Shown here: piece after piece, positions 15,358-23,375 of the stretch | Layout of the letters: each line of letters opens with the position of its first letter | How positions within the stretch are numbered: the stretch's first letter is position 1 | NCBI RefSeq assembly: GCF_017592475.1 | Contig: NZ_JAGFNP010000007.1 | Span: 62,001 to 126,000 of the forward strand | Source of the DNA: Glycomyces niveus | GTDB taxonomy: Bacteria; Actinomycetota; Actinomycetes; Mycobacteriales; Micromonosporaceae | Reading direction: 5' to 3' | DNA length: 64,000 bases | The notes under the pieces: model-generated | What the model saw: the letters and a program-made list of their open reading frames with translations, nothing else | Told to the model about the DNA's origin: nothing | The model's database searches: none | Translations under genes and position numbers: made by a program

Positions 15358-17445
15358 CTAGTCGATGCTGGTCTCGGCCGGGGCCGGGTCGGGCGCGATG
15401 ATCTCGGTGGCCGGGGCGGTGGCGGTCTCGGCGTCGTGGCTCACCGGCTCCTCGTCGGTGTCGCCGTCCTGGGCGCGGTTGCGCTGCTCGGCGCGGCGGG
15501 CGAGGTCGCGGGAGGCGGCGTTGAACCGCTCCTGCGAGGAGGGCTCGTCGGGGCCGAGGAGGTAGGTCTTGAGCTCGGTCCGCTCGGCCTTGAGCGGGTC
15601 GCGCTCGGGGTCGCGGACGGCGGCGAGCAGCTCGTCGAGGCCTTCGGCCTGCGGGTCGAGGATGTAGGCGGCGCGGACGGCGGTGTTGGCGGCCTTGAAG
15701 GCCTTCTCGCCGACGCCGGCGGAGTCGACCACGGCGTAGGGCTTGCCGCTGGCGATGAAGTCGGAGACGACGCTGGAGATGTCGGAGACGAGCGCGTCGG
15801 CCTCGTTGAAGCAGTCGAAGACGTTCGGCTGGGAGCCGGTGACGACGAGGTGCCGGTTCGCGGGCTGGGCGGCCCAGTACGCGGTGTTCCAGGCGCGGGC
15901 GGCGTCGCGTTCGGCGGCGACGTGCTCGGGGGGGGCGAGGGCGTCGCGCGACGCGGCCGCATCCGTCCACTTGAGACCGGCGGCGTCGGTGTCGACCTGG
16001 CCGGGCGGCGGCGGGACCTCGGCGGTCGGGGCGGCCCCGGAGGCCAGGTTCGCGGCCTCGATGAGGGCCTTGATGCGCAGGTCGGCGGCGCGGGCCTTGG
16101 CCGAGCGGGTGCCGGTGAACGGGTGCGGCTTGTAGACGACGCGGACGGGCGGCTCGGCCTCGAGGAGCGCCTTGACGATGATCTCGCCCTGGACGATCAC
16201 GGAGGTCGTGCCCGGCTCGTCGGTCCAGTTCTCCCAGGTCGGGGCGTACAGCACCGTGGGGAGGTCGCGGCCCGGCGGCTCGGTCGAGATGACGTCGAGC
16301 TGGGGGCGGCCCACTTCGACGATGTCCTCGTCGCGGACGCCGACGTCGGCGAGGGCCCAGCGGTCGCGCCCGGCCTTCCCGGCCGTCCACAGCTCGTCGT
16401 AGGCCTTGCCGAACGGGTTGATGGAGGCGACCTTGTCGCTGTCGCCGTGCCCGATGAAGGCGTGCTTCATGGTCGGGACCCGCAGCAGGTGCAGGTTCTT
16501 GCCCACGTGCGCGGGGTAGAGCGCGACGCGCACCGTGGAGAAGTCCATGTTCATGAGGTCGACGGCGCTGGGCACGACGAGGACCGGGACGGTGGTGCGC
16601 GCGAGGTCGGGCATGGAGTGCATCTCGCGCAGGATCACCAGGGGCCGTTCGCCCTCCATGCGCTCGAGCGTCTCGAGCCACATGTTGACCTGGTAGGTCG
16701 CGTCCTTCGTGCCGGAGAACGAGAGCGCGACCGTGGGCCGGTAGCCCTCGGTGAGCCACTGGTTCAGCCACTTCATGGCCCGGCCCGGGCTCGGCACCTG
16801 GTGGTACGGGCCCGCCCAGACGCTGAGGACCGCGAGGTACCCGAGGGCGAGCGCGAACGTGACGGCCGCACCGAGGTACCCGGGCGTGTTCGTGAGCGTG
16901 AACGAGGAGACGACGAGGCCGATGACGAGCGGCAGGTCGGTGTGGAGGACCTTCTCGCCCGCGCGGTTCTCCAGCCACGGCGGCGGCGCGTCCGAGATCT
17001 TCAGGGTCGACAGGTCGATGTTGCGGGCCGCGAACGGCAGCGACCGGGTCTTGCGGACCATCGCGGTGAGGCCGCCGTGGAGGACCTGGACGGCGACGAG
17101 CGCCACGAACGCGAGCGTGGCGAGCAGGACCGCCCGGTAGCTCAGGCCGTGCGAGCCGGCGAGGCGGCTGACCAGGAGGATGACGAGCAGTTCGCGGACG
17201 AGGAACCGGTTCGAGATGCCGAAACGCAGCTGCCGCAGCCGGACGATGAGGTCCTGGTAGCGGCTGTGGAGCACGATGTCGGTGGCGTAGCTGACGACGA
17301 GCGCGGCGGCGAACGCGGCCGGGGAGGGCACGAGCGCGGCGATGAGCATCGCCGGGTACGTGAGCAGCATGAGGACGGTGAGTCCGAGCCCGGCTCGCCC
17401 GGCCTCCTGGACCGCGGGGCTGTTCCACAGTGCGCGCATTGACAT
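15358..17445 (-). CDS. TagF-like CDP-alditol polyol-phosphate transferase, membrane-anchored
   Basis: 695 residues. The N-terminal 230 contain hydrophobic helices (for example L-T-V-L-M-L-L-T-Y-P and L-L-V-I-L-L-V). The GT-B polyol-phosphate transferase domain follows: F-S-G-T-K-D-A-T-Y-Q, F-I-G-H-G-D-S-D-K-V-A, L-Y-A-P-T-W-E-N-W, Y-K-P-H-P-F-T-G-T-R and S-D-I-S-S-V-V-S-D-F-I-A-S-G-K-P-Y-A. An insertion of roughly 90 residues (about 440-530, Ala/Pro rich) lies between the donor-domain motifs. The C-terminus is an acidic low-complexity tail. ATG 17445 or 17439 could start it. It is paralogous to the next gene, so one may be primase and the other polymerase. Confidence 0.8.
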   Translation of the reverse strand: MSMRALWNSPAVQEAGRAGLGLTVLMLLTYPAMLIAALVPSPAAFAAALVVSYATDIVLHSRYQDLIVRLRQLRFGISNRFLVRELLVILLVSRLAGSHGLSYRAVLLATLAFVALVAVQVLHGGLTAMVRKTRSLPFAARNIDLSTLKISDAPPPWLENRAGEKVLHTDLPLVIGLVVSSFTLTNTPGYLGAAVTFALALGYLAVLSVWAGPYHQVPSPGRAMKWLNQWLTEGYRPTVALSFSGTKDATYQVNMWLETLERMEGERPLVILREMHSMPDLARTTVPVLVVPSAVDLMNMDFSTVRVALYPAHVGKNLHLLRVPTMKHAFIGHGDSDKVASINPFGKAYDELWTAGKAGRDRWALADVGVRDEDIVEVGRPQLDVISTEPPGRDLPTVLYAPTWENWTDEPGTTSVIVQGEIIVKALLEAEPPVRVVYKPHPFTGTRSAKARAADLRIKALIEAANLASGAAPTAEVPPPPGQVDTDAAGLKWTDAAASRDALAPPEHVAAERDAARAWNTAYWAAQPANRHLVVTGSQPNVFDCFNEADALVSDISSVVSDFIASGKPYAVVDSAGVGEKAFKAANTAVRAAYILDPQAEGLDELLAAVRDPERDPLKAERTELKTYLLGPDEPSSQERFNAASRDLARRAEQRNRAQDGDTDEEPVSHDAETATAPATEIIAPDPAPAETSID

Positions 17446-17519
17446 GGGCTGGTCGGTTCCTGTCTGGCTGGAGGTCGCCGCGGCCCCGGCGCGGGAGGCG
17501 CCGGGCCGCGGCGGTCGGG

Positions 17520-19001
17520 CTATTCGATGCCGGTGTCGAGGACCCGGGCGATGGCCTGCTCGAAGCCGCCGGTCGTCGGGTCGTCCTTGCGCACGTCGAT
17601 CACGGCGCCGTTGAGCGCCGAGAGCAGCACGTCGAGCGAAGTGCGGGCCACGGTCTCGGAGGCGAGCAGCGTGTCCGGGTTCTCCGAGCCGAACGCCTTG
17701 GTGCGCATCGGGGTCGCGGTGCGCTCGGGGTTGACGCAGTTGACCTGCACGCCGTCGTCGCTCCACTCCTCGGCGAGGGCCTGGGTGAGGTTCACCATGG
17801 CGGCCTTCGTGGACGAGTAGAGGCTGTAGTCGCGGCGCCCGCGCGTGTAGCTCGAGGAGGTGTACAGCAGCAGCTGGCCCTGGGTGGCGGCCAGGTACGG
17901 GTAGGCGGCACGGGCGATCTGCACGGGCGCGAGGTAGTTGACCTTGAACGTCTGGTCGATGTCCTCCTGCGAGGTCTCGTTCAGCCGTCCGATCTGGAGG
18001 ATGCCGGCGGTGTTGACGACGTAGTCGACGCGGCCGGTCGCGCTGTGCGCGGTCTTCAGCGCCGCCTCGACCTCGGCGGGGTCCTCGACGTGGGTGCCGG
18101 TGGTCGAGCGGCCGAAGCGGAACACGTCCGCGCCGTAGGACTCGGCGAGGTCGGCGAGGTCGGCGCCGATGCCGTATGAGCCGCCGAAGACCACGAGGGT
18201 CTTCCCCGTCAGCCGCTCCCGGTACGAGGCGTCGTCCGGGGACGGCACCGCGGTGGAGGCGAGCTGGAACAGCTTGTCGGCGATGTACAGGTCGACCGGC
18301 TGGGTGACCTTCATGTTCCACTCGTCGCCGGCGACGACGTGGATCGGGACGCTCGGCAGGTACTTGAGGACCACGGAGCAGTCGTCGGTGGCCTCGAACT
18401 GCGGGTCCTTGTCGGCGGCCTGGTAGGCGGCGCGGATGGTCGCGAGGGTGAACGCCTGCGGGGTCTGGCCGCGGCGCAGGCGCGCCCGCTCGGGCACGTC
18501 GGTGATGAACTCGCCGTCGTCGCCGTGCGTGCGGGTGACGATCACGGTGTCGGAGGACGGGATGGCGACGTCGACCGCGTCGTAGCGGTCGAGGGCGGCG
18601 ACGGTCTCGGCGATGACCCGGCGCGAGATGAGCGGGCGGACCGCGTCGTGGAAGACGAGGCGGTGGCGCTCGTCGGCGTCGGGGCGGGCCTCGACGTGCG
18701 CGATGGCGGCCTTGGTCGAGTCGGAGCGGGTGGCGCCGCCGGGGATGACGTCGGCGACCTTCTGCAGCCCGGCCTTGGCGATCATGGCCTTGACCTCGTC
18801 GATGTACCCCTCGGCCATGAGCACGAGGATGTCGTCGACCTCGGCGGCCGCCTCGAACGCCTCGAGGGTGTGCAGGATCACGGGCTTGCCGGCGATCTTG
18901 ATGAGCTGCTTGGGGATGCTCAGCCCGACCCGCTGGCCGGTGCCGCCCGCCAGGATCACCGCGGTGGTCCCCGGGCGCCGGCTGTCTCCGTGACTCGACA
19001 A
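17520..19001 (-). CDS. Bifunctional CDP-ribitol synthase (ribitol-5-P cytidylyltransferase / ribulose-5-P reductase)
   Basis: A 493-residue fusion. Residues about 12-250 are an IspD/TarI-type cytidylyltransferase: I-L-A-G-G-T-G-Q-R-V-G-L-S-I-P-K-Q-L, G-G-A-T-R-S-D-S-T, F-H-D-A-V-R-P-L-I, D-D-C-S-V-V. Residues about 265-493 are a classical short-chain reductase: V-V-F-G-G-S-Y-G-I-G, N-T-A-G, S-S-S-Y catalytic Ser, and Y-S-L-Y-S-S-T-K-A (YxxxK). The order matches Haemophilus Bcs1/Acs1, which reduces ribulose-5-phosphate and activates ribitol-5-phosphate to CDP-ribitol. This differs from the separate TarI and TarJ of Firmicutes (TarJ is not a short-chain reductase of this type). The TTG start has AGGAGG 7 nt upstream. 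It leads the minus-strand teichoic acid block. Confidence 0.88.
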   Translation of the reverse strand: MSSHGDSRRPGTTAVILAGGTGQRVGLSIPKQLIKIAGKPVILHTLEAFEAAAEVDDILVLMAEGYIDEVKAMIAKAGLQKVADVIPGGATRSDSTKAAIAHVEARPDADERHRLVFHDAVRPLISRRVIAETVAALDRYDAVDVAIPSSDTVIVTRTHGDDGEFITDVPERARLRRGQTPQAFTLATIRAAYQAADKDPQFEATDDCSVVLKYLPSVPIHVVAGDEWNMKVTQPVDLYIADKLFQLASTAVPSPDDASYRERLTGKTLVVFGGSYGIGADLADLAESYGADVFRFGRSTTGTHVEDPAEVEAALKTAHSATGRVDYVVNTAGILQIGRLNETSQEDIDQTFKVNYLAPVQIARAAYPYLAATQGQLLLYTSSSYTRGRRDYSLYSSTKAAMVNLTQALAEEWSDDGVQVNCVNPERTATPMRTKAFGSENPDTLLASETVARTSLDVLLSALNGAVIDVRKDDPTTGGFEQAIARVLDTGIE

Positions 19002-19327
19002 GTCAAGTCCTCCTCTGGTGTGCGGCCCGGCCGGACTGGAGCGGCCGGAGGCCTCGTACGGTTGCTCGGTGGGCGGCGGGTCGCCGCCTGGGACGGCCCG
19101 CGGGTGCGGTCGGGCCGGTGCGTCGCGAGATCAGGGGCGGCCGGGAGGCGCCGGATACCGACGGCCCCGGGTCGCGGTGGATTTTAGCATCGCGACGATG
19201 TCCGTTTTCCCGGATGTTGCCGTGAATTTACTCGCTCGCACGGTTGTCCGACACGCACCGGCCGTCCGGCCGAGAACAGGCTCACAACCCGCCGCCGCGC
19301 CGGGGGCGCGGGACCGCACGCGGAACC
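19002..19327. other. Intergenic region upstream of the teichoic acid block
   Basis: 326 bp without a gene. The AT-richer stretch 19181-19250 probably holds the promoter of the minus-strand CDP-ribitol synthase. TAAAAT (minus strand, 19186-19181) is a fair -10, but no matching -35 was found. No repeat or RNA gene is evident. Confidence 0.4.
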
Positions 19328-20152
19328 TCAGAGGCGGACGGGCATCCCCAGCGCCGTCGCCGCCTTCGCGGCCTGGGCCTGCACCGTCGCCGGATGCGGC
19401 GCGACCAGGCCCAGCTTCGCGCGGGCGTCGCACAGGTCCGCGAGCTTCTCGTACGCCGCCGGGCCGAGCAGCTCGGTCAGCTCCACCGCATAAGAGAGGT
19501 ATACGGGCTCCGACGCGGTGTGCGCGGTCGGCGAGGCGGTGCACCACCAGTCGAAGTCGTGCCCGCCCGGGCCCCACGAGGCCCGGTCGAACTCGGTGAT
19601 GAGGGTGACCGACACGTCGGTGCCGTCCGCCCGGTGCTCGGTCTTGAAGTCCCGCTTCACCGGCAGCTGCCAGCACACCTCGGGCTTGTACGCCATCGGG
19701 TGGACGCCGTCGCGCATCGCCTGCTGGTGCAGCGCGCACCCCGCGCCCGCCGGGAAGCCCTCGCGGTTGTGGAAGACGCACGCGCCGTCGACGACCGCGG
19801 TCTTCTTCGCCGGCTCCTCCTCGCCGTCCTCGTTCTCGAGGGTGTCGTCGACGATCGTGTCCTTCCAGCGCCGGTGCAGCTGCCACGTCTCCGGCGTCAG
19901 CTTCTTCACGATCTGCCTGGTGCGCTTGATGTCGTCCTCGTCGGTGTAGAACGCCCCGTGCAGGCAGCAGCCGTCCGCGGGCTGGTCGGCCTCGATGCCG
20001 GGGCAGCCGCCCTCATCGGGGTGCTTGCCGAACACGCACCCCCAGCGCGACAGCAGCCAGGTGAGATCGGCCCGGACCATCGTCTCGGGGTCGTCGGGAT
20101 CGAGGAACTCCACCCATTCGCGGTCGAAGTCCTGCGCCACCTCGTCGGTCAT
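19328..20152 (-). CDS. Conserved cysteine-rich protein of unknown function
   Basis: 274 residues, not a family I can name with confidence. It contains a conserved-looking set of Cys/His pairs: W-G-C-V-F-G-K, G-G-C-P-G-I, D-G-C-C-L-H-G-A-F-Y, G-A-C-V-F-H, G-C-A-L-H-Q-Q and later E-V-C-W-Q-L-P and W-W-C. The C-C and C-x-x-H arrangement suggests metal or Fe-S cluster binding, as in YkgJ-like cysteine-cluster proteins, but that is a guess. There is no signal peptide or membrane helix, so it is probably cytoplasmic. The ATG start at 20152 is 78 bp from the divergent isomerase gene. It sits between wall-polymer blocks without an obvious link to them. Confidence 0.7.
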   Translation of the reverse strand: MTDEVAQDFDREWVEFLDPDDPETMVRADLTWLLSRWGCVFGKHPDEGGCPGIEADQPADGCCLHGAFYTDEDDIKRTRQIVKKLTPETWQLHRRWKDTIVDDTLENEDGEEEPAKKTAVVDGACVFHNREGFPAGAGCALHQQAMRDGVHPMAYKPEVCWQLPVKRDFKTEHRADGTDVSVTLITEFDRASWGPGGHDFDWWCTASPTAHTASEPVYLSYAVELTELLGPAAYEKLADLCDARAKLGLVAPHPATVQAQAAKAATALGMPVRL

Positions 20153-20217
20153 CCCACCAAGGTACCCGCCCGGACCCGTCTCGAACGGGACGCGCCACCG
20201 CGACAGGGACTACGGCG

Positions 20218-20223
20218 TACCCT
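20218..20223 (+). promoter_or_regulatory. Candidate leaderless -10 element (TACCCT)
   Basis: TACCCT lies 7 nt before the GTG at 20231. The intervening GGAGGTC could instead act as a very close Shine-Dalgarno, so the two readings compete. Confidence 0.4.
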
Positions 20224-20230
20224 GGAGGTC

Positions 20231-21031
20231 GTGACCCAGTCCGTCCCGGTTCTGCTGTCGACCACCTCCGTCTACCCGGAGCCCACCGCCGTGGGCTTCG
20301 AGCTCGCCGCCGAGCTCGGCTACGACGGGGTCGAGCTGATGGTCTTCACCGACCGGGTCTCCCAGGACCCGGCGGCCGCGGCCAGCCTCGCCAAGCACTA
20401 CGGCGTCAAGATCGGCGCCGTCCACGCCCCGTGCCTCCTCGTCACCCAGCGGGTGTGGAGCGCCGACCCGTGGACGCGGCTGCGCCGCTCCGTGCAGGCC
20501 GCCGAGTACCTCGACTCGCCCACCGTCGTGATCCACCCGCCGTTCTCCTGGCAGAAGGACTACGCCGCGAAGTTCTCCACCGTCCTCGACGGGCTGCGCG
20601 CCCGCTACCCGCACGTGACCATCGCGGTCGAGAACATGTTCCCGCTCAAGCTCGGCAAGCGGAAGCTCGTGCCCTACCGCCCCCACTGGGACCCCACCCG
20701 GCACGGCTACGACTCCTACACCCTCGACCTCTCCCACTGCGCCGCCTCCGGCGCCGACGCGATCGCCATGGCCGAGCGGATGGGCAAGGGCCTGCGCCAC
20801 ATCCACCTGTGCGACGGCACCGAACCGGGCGCCGACCAGCACCTCGTCCCCGGGCGCGGCACGCAGCCGTGCGCCGAGCTGCTCGGCTCCCTCGGCGCCT
20901 CCGACTGGGACGGCTCCATCACCGTCGAGGTGAGCACCCGCAAGAGCGGCAACCGCACGCGGCGCGCCGAAGACCTCTACGAGTCGGTGAAGTTCGCCCG
21001 CGACGCCCTCAACGCGGACAAGCGGCCCTGA
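20231..21031 (+). CDS. Sugar phosphate isomerase/epimerase family protein (AP endonuclease 2-like TIM barrel)
   Basis: A 266-residue TIM-barrel of the xylose isomerase-like/AP endonuclease 2 family. Metal-ligand-bearing strands are visible: Y-D-G-V-E-L-M, G-A-V-H-A-P, V-V-I-H-P-P-F, V-E-N-M-F-P, L-D-L-S-H, H-I-H-L-C-D-G, and I-T-V-E-V-S. Members isomerise or epimerise sugars and inositols, and a few cleave DNA at abasic sites. The exact substrate is unknown. The GTG at 20231 was chosen because an L-E-V-V-T-Q-S start with GGAGG just upstream and TACCCT 7 nt upstream fits. It is divergent from the cysteine-rich gene and precedes the uronic-acid block by 211 bp, so it is probably a separate unit. 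Confidence 0.75.
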   Translation: MTQSVPVLLSTTSVYPEPTAVGFELAAELGYDGVELMVFTDRVSQDPAAAASLAKHYGVKIGAVHAPCLLVTQRVWSADPWTRLRRSVQAAEYLDSPTVVIHPPFSWQKDYAAKFSTVLDGLRARYPHVTIAVENMFPLKLGKRKLVPYRPHWDPTRHGYDSYTLDLSHCAASGADAIAMAERMGKGLRHIHLCDGTEPGADQHLVPGRGTQPCAELLGSLGASDWDGSITVEVSTRKSGNRTRRAEDLYESVKFARDALNADKRP

Positions 21032-21242
21032 AAAGCCGCCGCTGCCGAACCGTGCCAAGGCTTCCCGCCGCGTGACACACGGTGCCGAACGTTGCCGTTG
21101 AACATCCTTCATGGACCGTCGCCACCGCCGCGACATTCACGTGCCACTGGTTTTTCCGGTGGCGTTCCCCCCGATGTAACCCTCGCCTGGCAAAGATAAC
21201 GGAGCGAAAGACGCCGTCGTCGACAGGAAGAGGCGCGATCCG

Positions 21243-22343
21243 ATGCCAAGTGAACTCGGGGTCATCCCCCCGGCCCGGCCCCACATCGGCGAAGCCGAGA
21301 TCGAAGCGGCCGTCGCGGTGCTCCGCAGCGGGATGGTCGTCCAGGGACCGGAGGTCGCCGCGTTCGAAGCGGGCTTCACCGCCGTCGCCGGCACCGCCCA
21401 CTGCGTCGCGGTCAACTCCGGAACGTCCGCGCTCCAGCTCGCGCTGCTGGCCATGGGCATCGGCCCCGGCGACGAGGTCATCGTCCCCTCCTTCTCCTTC
21501 GCCGCCAGCGCGAACGCCGTCCGCCTCGTCGGCGCCGAGCCCGTGTTCGCCGACATCGACCCGGCGAGCTTCAACCTCGACCCCGCCGCCGCCGAAGCGC
21601 TCGTCGGCCCCGCGACCGCCGCGATCATGCCGGTCCACCTGTACGGCAACCCCGCCGACATGACGGCGCTGACCGCGGTCGCGGAGCGGCACTCGCTCGC
21701 GGTCATCGAGGACGCCTGCCAGGCCCACGGCGCGGCCGTGGACGGGAAGCCGGTCGGCTCCTTCGGGAAGACCGGGACGTTCAGCTTCTACCCGACGAAG
21801 AACATGCACGCCCTCGAAGGCGGCATGGTCTCCACGGACGACGCCGAGCTCGCGCGCACGCTGCGGCTGCTGCGCAACCAGGGCATGGAGGCGCGCTACC
21901 AGAACGAGATCGTCGGCGCGAACATGCGCATGACCGACGTCGCCGCCGCGATCGGCCGGGTCCAGCTGGGGCGGCTCGAGGGCTGGACCGAGACGCGGCG
22001 GAGCAACGCGGCGCGCCTCGACGCGGCCCTCAAGGAGCTCACCGCGGTCGTCGCCCCGCCGGTCGCCGAGGGCGCCCGGCACGTCTACCACCAGTACACG
22101 GTGCGCATCCCCGAAGGCCGCGACCGCGCGCAGGAGCTCCTGTCGGAGGCGGGCGTGGGGTCGGCGGTGTACTACCCGACGCCGATCCACCGGCTCGCGC
22201 CGTACGCGCACATGGAAGCGGACCTGCCGGAGACGGACCGGGCCGCCGCGGAGGTGCTGTCGGTGCCGATTCACCCGTCGCTGACCGACCTCGACCTCGA
22301 GCGGATCGCCGCGGCCCTGACCGGACTGGAGGGGCGGCTGTGA
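21243..22343 (+). CDS. DegT/DnrJ-family PLP aminotransferase (WbpE-like)
   Basis: A 366-residue fold-type I sugar aminotransferase. Visible are V-N-S-G-T-S-A-L-Q-L-A (phosphate binding), I-E-D-A-C-Q-A-H-G and the PLP lysine in F-Y-P-T-K-N-M-H-A-L-E-G-G near residue 180. Next to a Gfo/Idh oxidoreductase, a UDP-sugar dehydrogenase, an N-acetyltransferase and a 2-epimerase, it best fits WbpE, which aminates UDP-3-keto-GlcNAc-uronic acid at C3. The ATG at 21243 follows GGAAGAGG. The stop overlaps the next GTG by 4 bp. Assignment to the 3-amino step rests on the five-gene context, as DegT enzymes cannot be told apart by motif alone. Confidence 0.87.
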   Translation: MPSELGVIPPARPHIGEAEIEAAVAVLRSGMVVQGPEVAAFEAGFTAVAGTAHCVAVNSGTSALQLALLAMGIGPGDEVIVPSFSFAASANAVRLVGAEPVFADIDPASFNLDPAAAEALVGPATAAIMPVHLYGNPADMTALTAVAERHSLAVIEDACQAHGAAVDGKPVGSFGKTGTFSFYPTKNMHALEGGMVSTDDAELARTLRLLRNQGMEARYQNEIVGANMRMTDVAAAIGRVQLGRLEGWTETRRSNAARLDAALKELTAVVAPPVAEGARHVYHQYTVRIPEGRDRAQELLSEAGVGSAVYYPTPIHRLAPYAHMEADLPETDRAAAEVLSVPIHPSLTDLDLERIAAALTGLEGRL

Positions 22344-23350
22344 GCACGCTGCGAGCGGGCCTGATCGGCCTGGGGGCCATGGGCCGCAACCACGCCCGCG
22401 TCCTGGGCGGCCTCGACGGGGTCGACCTGGTGGGCATCGCCGACCCGGTCGCGGACGGCTCGGCCGTCCCCTCCGGGGCGAAGCTGGTGGCCACGGTGGA
22501 GGAGCTGATCGCGCTCGGTCTGGACTACGCGGTCGTGGCGTGCCCGACGGCGTACCACGAGCCGGTGGGCCTGGCGCTGGCCGAGGCGGGCGTGCACGCG
22601 CTCATCGAGAAGCCGCTGGCGCACACGACGGAGGCGGCGCGCCGCCTCGCGGAGGCGTTCGAGTCGCGGGGCCTCGTCGGCGGGGTCGGGCACATCGAGC
22701 GGTGCAACCCGGCGATCATGTCGCTGCGAGAGCGGCTCGAGGCGGGCGAGCTGGGGGAGATCCTGCAGGTCGTCACCCGCCGCCAGGGCCCGTTCCCGCA
22801 CCGCATCGCGGACGTGGGGGTCGTGAAGGACCTGGCGACGCACGACATCGACCTCACCTCGTGGGTGACGGGCCAGTCGTACCGGTCGATCGCGGCGAGC
22901 ACCGTGTCGCGGTCGGGCCGCGAGCACGAGGACCTGGTGTCGGCGATCGGGCGCCTGTCGGGCGGGGCGATCGCGAACCACTCGGTGAACTGGCTGAGCC
23001 CGTTCAAGGAGCGCACCGCGGTCGTGACCGGGGATCGGGGCTGCTTCATCGCCGACACGCTCACGGCCGACCTGACGTTCTACGCCAACGGCGTGGTCGA
23101 CACTGAGTGGGAGGCCCTGCGGGCGTTCCGCGGCGTGTCCGAAGGGGACATGGTGCGGTACGCGATCCGCAAGCGCGAGCCGCTGCTGGTCGAGCACGAG
23201 CACTTCCGGGACGCGGTGCTGGGCCAGGAGTCCGACATCGTGGGGCTGCGGCAGGGGCTGGCGACCGTGGAGGTCTCCGAGCAGATGCTGCTGTCGGCCG
23301 AGACCGGTTCGACGGTGGCGCTGGCCGACGCCGCGCCCGCCGGCATTTGA
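22340..23350 (+). CDS. Gfo/Idh/MocA oxidoreductase (WbpB-like)
   Basis: 336 residues. The N-terminal Rossmann fold begins L-R-A-G-L-I-G-L-G-A-M-G-R-N-H-A-R, and the E-K-P-L-A motif near residue 94 is typical of the family (Lys and nicotinamide pocket). G-H-I-E-R-C-N-P follows. In the Wbp pathway this enzyme oxidises C3 of UDP-GlcNAc-uronic acid before transamination. It overlaps the aminotransferase by 4 bp and is followed by the dehydrogenase after 25 bp, so all three are co-transcribed. Family membership is firm. The specific WbpB role is inferred from the neighbouring genes. Confidence 0.86.
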   Translation: MSTLRAGLIGLGAMGRNHARVLGGLDGVDLVGIADPVADGSAVPSGAKLVATVEELIALGLDYAVVACPTAYHEPVGLALAEAGVHALIEKPLAHTTEAARRLAEAFESRGLVGGVGHIERCNPAIMSLRERLEAGELGEILQVVTRRQGPFPHRIADVGVVKDLATHDIDLTSWVTGQSYRSIAASTVSRSGREHEDLVSAIGRLSGGAIANHSVNWLSPFKERTAVVTGDRGCFIADTLTADLTFYANGVVDTEWEALRAFRGVSEGDMVRYAIRKREPLLVEHEHFRDAVLGQESDIVGLRQGLATVEVSEQMLLSAETGSTVALADAAPAGI

Positions 23351-23375
23351 CATCGCAATCGAGAGAATGGATCAC

